A model generated the notes under the pieces. It saw only the letters and a list, made by a program, of their open reading frames with translations, ran no database searches and was not told the DNA's origin. DNA of 64,000 nucleotides from positions 179,178,668 through 179,242,667 of the forward strand of contig NC_091128.1 of the NCBI RefSeq assembly GCF_040183065.1. Reading direction: 5' to 3'. A program made the position numbers and the translations under genes. This DNA is from Periplaneta americana. Its lineage: Eukaryota; Arthropoda; Insecta; Blattodea; Blattidae. This document shows positions 48,911 through 58,000 of this stretch, piece after piece. The number at the start of each line of letters is the position of its first letter. Positions within the stretch are counted from its first letter, which is position 1.

Positions 48911-49548
48911 GCATTGAAAAAAAGTTTTTTTTTTTTACAAAATAACCTTTTTATATTTAGCTTATTTCATATTTCATACTAGATCGGAATCACGTAAGTC
49001 AAATGGGTAGTTATTGGCTATATATTTCGTACTAGTTACTTTCTCCATCATTAACACTGGAGTGGTAATGAAAAACGTCACATCCACACATAATCCTTTA
49101 CATGCAGTAGGATATAAGATCTCAGAGTTCGTGAAAGAGTTTGTATTTTAGTCAACAGTCCAAAGACTAGTTGGAACCTCATAAGTGGCACTAATAAGGC
49201 ATAACTCATGAGGCAACTAAGCCAAGAGATGAGATTTAGTAATCAGTTTCTTTCCCCCTCCACTGAATACATCACTGACTAGTAACAGTTCACTAATCTG
49301 ACTGATACAACATTCTGAAGTGAGAAAGCAAAGAATTTACAGAGCTTAGTTATGGTTCATAATAATGAAGGCATATTATGTGGTTTAGGTCTAAATTACC
49401 TACTGCAACTTCTTCATCATCATCATCTTAAAGTATCATATAAACCGAACTCTGACTTCTGAATGAAAAAAAAAAAAGTAAATTTCATTGTGGGCATAGC
49501 ACCAAATGCACAATGTAGTAACACAAATAGTACATGTACTTATGTACT
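48911..49548. other. Unassigned intergenic stretch
   Basis: About 49150-49240 (AGTCAACAGTCCAAAGACTA... GAGGCAACTA) resembles 18045-18115 and is probably an old shared repeat. Confidence 0.4.
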
Positions 49549-50040
49549 TACAAATGGCTTTTAAGGAACCCGGAGGTTCATTGCCGCCCTCACATAAGCC
49601 TGCCATCGGTCCCTATCCTGAGAAAGATTAATCCAGTCCCTACCATCATATCCCACTTTTCTCAAATCCATTTTAATATTATCTACGTCTCGGCCTACCC
49701 AAAGGTCTTTTTCCTTCAGGTCTTCCTACTAACACTCTATATGCATTTCTGGACTGACCCATACGTGCTACATGCCCTGCCCATCTCAAACGTCTGGATT
49801 TAATGTTCCTAATTATGTCAGGTGAAGAATACAATGCGTGCAGTTCTGCATTGTGCAAATTTCTCCATTCTCCTGTAACTTCATCCCTCTTAGCCCCAAA
49901 TATTTTCTTAAGTACCTTATTCTCAAATATTCTTAACCTCTGTTCCTCTCTCAAGTTTCACAACCATACAGAACAATCGGTAATATAACATATAAATTCT
50001 AACTTTCAGTTTTTTTCTAAAAGCAGACTGGATGACAAAA
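49549..50040 (-). mobile_element. LINE family A, decayed 3' copy
   Basis: It encodes [18 protein letters not shown] ... [19 protein letters not shown] with several small internal deletions. The tail is changed (GTACTTACAAATGG). Confidence 0.85.
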
Positions 50041-50146
50041 TATATGGTACTAGTATAGTAAAAAAAACTATTATAGAAAAAAAAAACCAGACCCTCTTCT
50101 ACACAATATATAAAAAAGAACTGTATTTATCATCGATATTACTCAC

Positions 50147-50254
50147 CAATCATATAACATCAAAAGCAGAAGCTGAAAACTATCGAAGGTTACTCCACCT
50201 CCACCTAGGTCTGAATCCAACTCTTCAGATCCGTAGTCTGCCAACAGATCTGCC
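50147..50254 (-). CDS. Candidate isolated exon, unassigned
   Basis: On the minus strand an open stretch ADLLADYGSEELDSDLGGGG...LLLLMLYDW ends exactly at a strong donor (TTG|GTGAGT). Upstream AAG|GCAG and GGCAG|ATC are possible acceptors with weak pyrimidine tracts. Neither neighbouring exons nor a gene family is apparent, so it may be chance or a repeat. Confidence 0.25.
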
Positions 50255-50308
50255 TTGGGATTGTGTTTAGGTGATATAACCTCTAGCGGTGTAATATAAA
50301 AATACGGT

Positions 50309-50371
50309 GCCTACATTAAAACAGTTATACTTTTTGCATGTAGCAGAAAGTATAACCATTTTAATGTAGGC
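50309..50371. repeat. Near-perfect 29-bp stem-loop
   Basis: GCCTACATTAAAA..GTTATACTTT..TGC at 50309-50337 pairs with 50343-50371 (26 of 29) around a 5-nt loop. It could be a microRNA-like precursor or a tiny foldback repeat. Confidence 0.7.
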
Positions 50372-50993
50372 TGCATCGCATTCTCCTATATTGGAGAGCA
50401 AGAGAGTTAATGGCTTTATTACCAAGAAGTCAGCATTATTTAACAACAGATTAAATGGAAGGGCTTCATTAAGTTAGGTCAGCAGTGTATGAGTTAAAAT
50501 GACAAAATGGAGATGTACATGTACAGAAATAATAAAATTAGATGAACTTGGAAAACTCATCCTACAAATCAGCGCCAGTGAAATGAGAGCTTGGAGATAA
50601 TTTCTGTGTTATTCTCTGTGCAATTGTTCAGCTGTTGTATGGAGCCTGAACACATTTCAGAACTATCCGGGATAATTCTTGAAATGTAAGTTGTGTTGGT
50701 AGTAAAAGTCTGTAAACAATTCACGTCTTTACTTTCCTGAATGTGGCTATGAACAAGAAGAACCTGATATCTTCGTATTAGAGAAAAATCATAGAGTGTG
50801 ACACCTTTCTGAAATCAAATTATTAGCACTTTTACATTTATGTTACAGAAAAACATAATTTTGCATTTTGTAGAGAATTCAAAACCAATAATTAATCGTG
50901 AAAAATGATAATACACAAGAACCACAATGTTCGAAGTACTGGAACTATGCATTTATTACTATTATTATTATTATTTTTTTTTTTTTTTGCTAG

Positions 50994-52106
50994 TATACAG
51001 CTGTCCGGTATTATTATAGTAAGGTATTTGGAATTAGTTTTCTGTTATCTATTTTAAATACTTCTTTTGACAACGACAGTTGGGTACAGGCTTCTCTCCC
51101 AATTAAATTAGGAGGCCTCGGTATTCATACACTTAATGATATTTGTATACCAGCTTTTTTATCTTCAGTCTTTGGCGTTATTGACTTCATCAAATTTATT
51201 TTCCCTATTTACAGTGATGCTGTCGACATTTGCTACGTTCCTGAAGCTTTAAATAAGTGGTACGAAAAAACGAATAACTTTGCTCCTCCCCAGAATCCAG
51301 CCATTCAAAAAGCCTGGGATGAGATTATTGCATGTCAAATACTTGATTCTCTTATATCCTCTTTCACATCTGACAAGGACATCGCTCGTATTAAAGCTCT
51401 CCAAGAGAAGGAATCTGGATCTTGGCTCCATGCTCTGCCTTCCTCCTATGTTGGTACCTTGATGGACGGTAAATCTTTCCAAATCGCTATTGCATTGCGT
51501 CTGGGCTGCAAAATTTGCCATGTACACCAATGTATATGCGGAGAGACTGTGGATTCCTTTGGACATCATGCCTTAAGCTGTGCCAGAAGTAAAGGTCGCA
51601 TTCCTAGGCATTCTGCTATTAATAACATCATAAATAGATCTTTAACCTCCTGTGACATTCCAACTCTTCTTGAACCATCTGGTATTAGCCGGTCGGATGG
51701 TAAACGACCTGACGGCTTGACATTAATTCCTTGGTCCAAAGGTAAATCACTCATCTGGGATTTTACATGTGTAGATACATTAGCCCTTTCCCATTTAAAA
51801 TCTTCTGTCAATTGTGCCGGATCTGCTGCTGAATCCGCTTATCATGCTAAACGACGCAAATATGAACATTTAACATCAAATTACATCTTCGTCGCTTTTG
51901 CAGTTGAGACCTTTGGTCCGTGGTGTAGAGACGCTAAAGATCTACTCACCCAAATTGGTACACGCCTACTGTCCTGTACCGGCGATCCTAGATGTATCAA
52001 TTTCCTTCGTCAACGCATTGGAATAGCGGTTCAGCGAGGGAATGCTGCCTCCATCCTGGGATCATTTCCTAACTCTATTTCGTTAGAAGAGATCTTTCTC
52101 ATTTAA
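50994..52106 (+). mobile_element. LINE family D: C-terminal RT region with PD-(D/E)XK-like nuclease
   Basis: A single open frame runs from just after a poly-T tract to TAA at 52106 (about 370 residues). It contains the RT thumb-like SWVQASLPIKLGGLGI, a Cys/His knuckle C-x-C...H-x5-C (CICGETVDSFGHHALSC) and KRPDGLTLIPW...LIWDFTCVDT, which resembles a PD-(D/E)XK nuclease core. The combination matches RT elements with restriction-like endonucleases. No frame breaks are seen, but the RT palm is missing (5'-truncated). The clade is not resolved. Confidence 0.75.
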
Positions 52107-52141
52107 TGTGTAGCGTACCTGCTTGAGCACGGGTAGAAAGT

Positions 52142-52745
52142 TCACAAGAACAAAACTTCCACGAAGACAGGAGAGAGGATGTCCGATCATTAATGAAGCC
52201 ATGGTCGAGAATATCCACAAGGCGAGGTGCTCCCCATCGGCAACATGAAGATCAACTCTATGTCTGAGTTACGACGGCTGGCCGGCGTCAAGAGCATGGG
52301 CGATGCGGAATGCCCCACGCTGCTGGACATCGAGATCTGCAGCGAGCAGGACGACCCCAGGCAGCGCCCCAACTTCGGCATCAAGTGCAAGATCTTCGAA
52401 CTGGACGCTTGCCAAGGCATCGGAAAGGTGTGTCTGGTGTACATGGACAAGAGCGAGTGCGAATCCGATCTAAAACGAGAGGACCCCAAGATCTGGCTGC
52501 TGGACAGAAGTTTCGAGTGGCACTACCTGGCTGCAGACTTCACGCAGTACTTCCGCATGATGCTGGTACACCAGGGTCTCCCCAGTGGCAGTTCAAATTC
52601 ACGCCCATGGACGTAACACCGTGGACTGAGCAAATGTTCGTGTTGATCGCACCGCATCTGCTCCAATCTGATGTGAATAACCCACTCACACAGAGCATGG
52701 ACTGGTGTGACATGCCGTATAACCACCTCGACCCTGCGATCTTAA
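52142..52745 (+). pseudogene. Tpgs2: Processed pseudogene of tubulin polyglutamylase complex subunit 2
   Basis: The translation follows human TPGS2 in order: QEQNFHEDRREDVRSLMKPWS (cf. EQKNNCVMPEDVKNF), VLPIGNMKINSMSEL (cf. IIPLGSMAINS), KIFELDACQGIGKVCLVYMD, EDPKIWLLDRSFEWHYLA, QYFRMMLVHQGLP, then QWQFKFTPMDVTPWTEQMF and finally YNHLDP. At least two frame changes break it: one before VLPIG (about 52205-52225) and one lost base in GLPQWQ (near 52586). There are no introns over ~600 bp, so it is a retrocopy. The parent protein is part of the neuronal tubulin polyglutamylase complex. It is GC-rich against its surroundings and abuts LINE family D. No poly(A) tail or TSD was found. Confidence 0.82.
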
Positions 52746-53907
52746 TTGAACTAATTTATTTCCAATTAATTCAATTAATTTTAAATTACTCTTAATTTAT
52801 TGCAATGTAATCTATTTTGATTAATTAATTTTATTTCATTGATTTAATATATTGTAGGAAAACATATTAAATACGCCGTGTCCCACTTGGAGCACCAACA
52901 AAATAAATGGTTATGACTCCAAATATTATGGCAAGGGAAATATTCTAGTCGGGTTTGGTAGTTCACATCTTGCAATTTATGTAACAATGCAACAATGGTT
53001 GCCATGGAATTTATTATTATTATTATTATTATTATTATCATCATTATTATTATTAATATTATTATTATTGCTAAGAATCACATTCTTTAGCTAAAAAAAA
53101 TTACAAATTTCTTAAGCTGAACACGTTCTTAAATGGAAACACAGTAGAATAAAATATTAAAATTAAGACAAACAGCATCCATAAACCGATATTACAACTG
53201 GAAAGAGGAAGAATGTGACAAAATATGCGTCAGAAATGGAAAAAAAGTAAGGCAAATTAAGAAAGAAGGCTACAAGACATTTCAAGGTTTTCTACAGGAC
53301 ATTGACCACTTACAAACATAAGAATACAAAGAAATAAACATCAAAATGAAAGAGAAATATTTTTCACAATGCAAAGACTGTTATCACGACATGAAAACAT
53401 CAAATTTAATACTACAGTACATACTGGACCATTTTCAACTCCTGTTAACTGATGTCGCCACTATAACTACAGAATGCCCAGGATGATAAATAGCCTACCT
53501 ACTGATAAGGAAGTTTTATAAATCAACAGCTAACAAATTTATCCAAGTGCCATTTTCTGCTCACTCACCAAGTCCTTATAATGATCAATTAATCTCCACA
53601 TTTGTCGTTTTGGCTGAACAAATGAACGCACTAACTTGGAAATGTCAGCAACACTGAATGGAATAAGTGTTGCTAAAGGAATGAAATTTATTATAAGGTT
53701 ACCAACCCTTCAGCAAACAGCATTTAGATACATTTATTAGTTACTGAGTTGCAAAACATTCTCATCAGTAGTGTTCGTGTGTGAGTGAGAGCAGGCATAT
53801 TAAAGATTTCACTGATCTGTACTTGCTGGTGTTAATGTACGAATTCTAAATGAGTGTGAAGCAAATCCGAGACCAGTTGAAAAAAAATTGAAGACAACGT
53901 TATCAGG
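52746..53907. other. AT-rich stretch with (ATT)n microsatellite
   Basis: TTAATT-rich at 52740-52860 and (ATT)n at 53005-53072. Segment 53180-53480 reads as a coding-like stretch in changing frames (KMKEKYFSQCKDCYHDMKTS), perhaps an old transposon; not identified. Confidence 0.45.
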
Positions 53908-53915
53908 TGTTAGAC

Positions 53916-54880
53916 CATACATGGGCACAATTTTCGGTTACGTGAGGCACTCGATTTGAAATAGTTTGTTTACTAGGAGAGGAGACTGCAGAGTAGGATG
54001 GGAAATATAAACTGCTGTGACCCGCGTCACCTTATCGTAATCGCTAAGGCGGTCAGTGGCGAATTATTAGGAAAGCGCTTGGTTAACGTGAGAGACTCGA
54101 AAACTTTGATTCAATTTGGCAAAATAATTCGGCAGCTTTAATCATAAACCTCTTTACTATTTCTCCATCTTTGAATTGATTTAAATCACAGGCGAGAAAT
54201 TGCGTAATTAGCCAATAATATTCCATCACGTTGTCTACGTTTATTTTCTTGAATATTCTGGCGTTTATCAAGATTACTTAATAGATTTACACATTCTCGA
54301 TTTAAAATAATTTCAGAAAATCATATTTCGTTTTCTACGCACATTTGATATTTTTTTTATAAATTTCTTTTGGAAATAATACATACAAACAAAATTTAAT
54401 TCCTCGTACCTTCTAATGCAGCGTGTTTAAGGTATAATGCCGTATTTAATATATTATGCAAATGTTAAGATCATAAATTTTCTTCGGAATAGTACGAAAA
54501 ATAACATTTAATTTGTCTTACCTTCTAATTCAGCATGTTCTTTATGACATAAGGAGTAATGTCGTTGTATATTAAATTTATTAATGCCTAATAGGATTTT
54601 CGAGCATAACATACATCGTATGTTCTACCCTTCTAAACAGCAAAAAAACTCTTCCTCCCATTTCTCATGAAATAATAGTTTTCTGACGCGTACACACTGC
54701 TTTGATAATGCCATTATGCCACCACTGATATTGCTTATGAAACTGATATAAAACCTCCTCACGCCTAGGAGCTGCGTGAGGGAGGAATGGGGACTGTGAA
54801 GATGATGTCACTCAGAGCGATAAGCTCTGTGAAGGTTAGTGAGGCATTATTTCTCAAGTGAGGCACGATGCCCATCTATG
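53916..54880 (-). mobile_element. hAT deletion derivative with BED-finger N-terminus (copy 2)
   Basis: Colinear with 27436-28398. TIRs CATACATGGGCA / CATAGATGGGCA and perfect TSD TGTTAGAC (53908-53915, 54881-54888). The BED-finger frame has a stop in this copy, but a further transposase piece is readable at 54271-54083 ([20 protein letters not shown]). It lies just past the poly(A) signal of the secreted-protein gene. Confidence 0.88.
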
Positions 54881-54926
54881 TGTTAGACACTGAAAACAAT
54901 CTAATTCTTAAATATATATTTGCTAC

Positions 54927-54932
54927 TTTATT
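54927..54932 (-). terminator. Poly(A) signal AATAAA of the small secreted-protein gene
   Basis: AATAAA on the minus strand about 150 nt after the TAA stop at 55084-55086; the only canonical hexamer in the expected range. Confidence 0.7.
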
Positions 54933-55083
54933 TGTATTAAATTAGGTATGTATAAATAAACCATAAAATACACTTTCTTTTTCCAGAATTCACACGCTCA
55001 AGTATATTTCTTGAAGGTGAACCACTGAAAACTTGAAGACGGAAATACAAAACGATAAAAATGTATATAAAGATTTTACATCA

Positions 55084-58000
55084 TTATGGCGTTGATGTGG
55101 GCTGGCTGGTGTTGAAAACGGCCGCTGGGGGCAGCAGGAATGCGACCTTCGTCTCTGACAATCTGTAACAGGCAATTCATACATTGGTTGGTTGTGTCAG
55201 AAGGAAATGTGGAATATTTCGACCTGCTTCTGTTTCTAGTGATTACTCACTTGTCCATCTGGGCTGGTGCTGGAGTGGTACTGTTCTCGCCACTGCCCTC
55301 CTCTTCATCCTCCATAACTCCAATTTCAAACTGAACGCTTTTTATGACATAACTGAAAACAGAAATGTGCATCTGTTAGCACACTGGTGACCAGACAGAC
55401 CTTCAGCATGTGGGCTATAATGCTGCTTCGAACAAAACTGTTTAATTATTGTATGACTTGGGGCTTTCCCGGCGTTTGATGTAGAATAACTCTTCTCGGG
55501 TTCTCAGCCAGGTCAGTTGGAAATTTGCTTCCAATTTCAACAGAGACGGGGGTCTACAGCTGAGTACAGCATGGAAACCTGCCATCAATACGCTTAGACC
55601 ACCAGCACACGGCAGACAGTCGGGACCAGCAACTAGCTCCTGATTGGCTACCGCTTCCACCAACCAGAATGCACCTGGCGGTCGGGACTAGTAACTAGCT
55701 CCTGATTGGCCCGCAGCAGAAAGCCCTACTATTGCATATATACCGGCTAGACTTGGCCCCACCTCACTTCATTCCCTGAAGAAGATGGCAGAGCTAGCCG
55801 TCGAAAGCTTGGAAGCTAATCTCCAACTCACCTGGCTGAGAACCTGAGAAGAGTTATTCTGTTTAATTATTATTTATGCTCGACCATGCCGAAATGTAGT
55901 AATTATACACCTGGTAGCAGCCCTTTAATGGACCTCATTAAAGTACACATATTCATTAAAGTTCAGGTGTTCCACCAATCAGAAAATACCATTGTAGAAA
56001 TATGAAAGCGCAAGTATCGATTATTCTCGGATATGCAATCGAAAGACAACTAGCGCGAGATTAGACAATATTAAACTCAGTCGAAAAAAACAACACACAA
56101 ATCAACATCAATTCACCGTCATCTTCCAGCCTTTCACAAAGCACATTCCCGCAAATTCATTTCATCAATAAGTCGGAATAAATCAATATGGTCGAGCATA
56201 AAAAGTCGTATGAAACTTGACTATAATGGTAGAAATTAAGACGCTCAAGAAACTCACTTGCGCTCGTTTCATAAACATACTCGCGTCTTAATTACTACCA
56301 TTATAGGCTCGTTGCATAATGTACTATTATGATATAATTTTGCTGAAAATTTACATTTTAAAACATTCACATTGTCATTACATTTACAGAACAGTCTACC
56401 ACATTTTGTGCAGGCACCCAATGGTAACCGATACTGACCGTTGACCGTTGCACAGACTGCTAAAGATGAACATTTTAACAGATGATTCGGGAAATAATTA
56501 CTTAAAATAGGCATTTAGGTATAAAAAACAAAAATACGTGTAATCTACATTGCATGCTTTACTTACAATTGTTACCGTCAGCTTTTAGTGAACTTACAGT
56601 CCCGTCGCTCTAATTTCCGGCAGCCAATCGCGTTGCAGATCGGCTACATTTAAACGTGTGCGTCTTGTGATTCGCTTATGAAGACGTTATTCATTTCTTA
56701 AGGCTCGATAAATACTTAATATAATCGCCCGCCATTTTGGCTCTTTCGTTGGCGTTCGCAGAAAGCACACGAAGACGTTATTTGCCGCTCAATTATTTGC
56801 TGAACTACAGTGCGTTTGATTTATTATCATAGGAGCTACGATATGATAACGTTTAACGATGTGGCAAATAGATTCCTCGTATGGTAGCTCGGCAACGAAA
56901 GAACAAAAATAGCGAACGATACTACCTACCTAGACTTTATAGAGCCTTCACTTCCTAAGACGTAACCAAAGAGGCGGAGTCACGCCGGGAATAACAGCGT
57001 CGGACTATAGTTCCTTTCGTTTATTCATTTTAATAATTGAAGTAACAAACGCATGTTGATACACAGGCTATGAGTGTCTGAAGCATTTCTCAGTACTGGA
57101 CTCACGCGTCTTGTGTGTTGTTCCCGCTGACCCACGTGGCGTTGCCTGACAGGTCGCTCTCCGTGGTCGTCTCCTCCATGGCTACTCCTACCATCACAGT
57201 CACGAGCAGAAGGAACAGTTGATACTGCAACAAGACAGAAGCATGCAGAGCAGCATCTGAATATCTGTGTGAACTCCAAGCCCTTGGCTTACTCGTCCCA
57301 TTCCAGCAGTGGAGATTCTTGGTACGATTTATAGCTGGTTGCAGGTAATTTATTAGGCTACTACTGTATACATTTCACAAACGATTAGGGAAAACACGGG
57401 ACTTTTACTGGAAGCAAGTAAAGAGATAGGTTTGGAAGTAAATCCCGGAAAGACAAAGTATATGATTGTCTCATGACGAGAAAATTGTACGAAATGGAAA
57501 TATAAAAATTGGAAATTTATCTTTTGAAGAGGTGGAGAAGTTCAAATATCTGGGAGTAACAGTATCAAATATAAATGATACTCGGGAGGAAATTAAACAC
57601 AGAATAAATATGGGAAATGCCTGTTATTATTCGGTTGAGAAACTTTTATCATCCAGTCTGCTGTCAAAAAATCTGAAAGTTAGAATTTATAAAACAGTTA
57701 TATTACCGGTTGTTCTTTATGGTTGTGAAGCTTGGACTCTCACTTTGAGAGAGGAACATAGGTTAAGGGTGTTTGAGAATAAGGTGCTTAGGAAAATATT
57801 TGGGGCTAAGAGGGATGAAGTTACAGGAGAATGGAGAAAGTTGCACAACACAGAACCGCACGCATTGTATTCTTCACCTGACATAATTAGGAACATAAAA
57901 TCCAGACGTTTGAGATGGGCAGGGCATGTAGCACGTATGGGCGAATCCAGAAATGCATATAGAGTGTTAGTTGGGAGGCCAGAGGGAAAAAGACCTTTGG

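Noticed and set aside
56269-56514. Cysteine-rich minus-strand frame (ACTKCGRLFCKC)
   Set aside because: It overlaps a hairpin/MITE region, has no promoter or splice signals and matches nothing I know.
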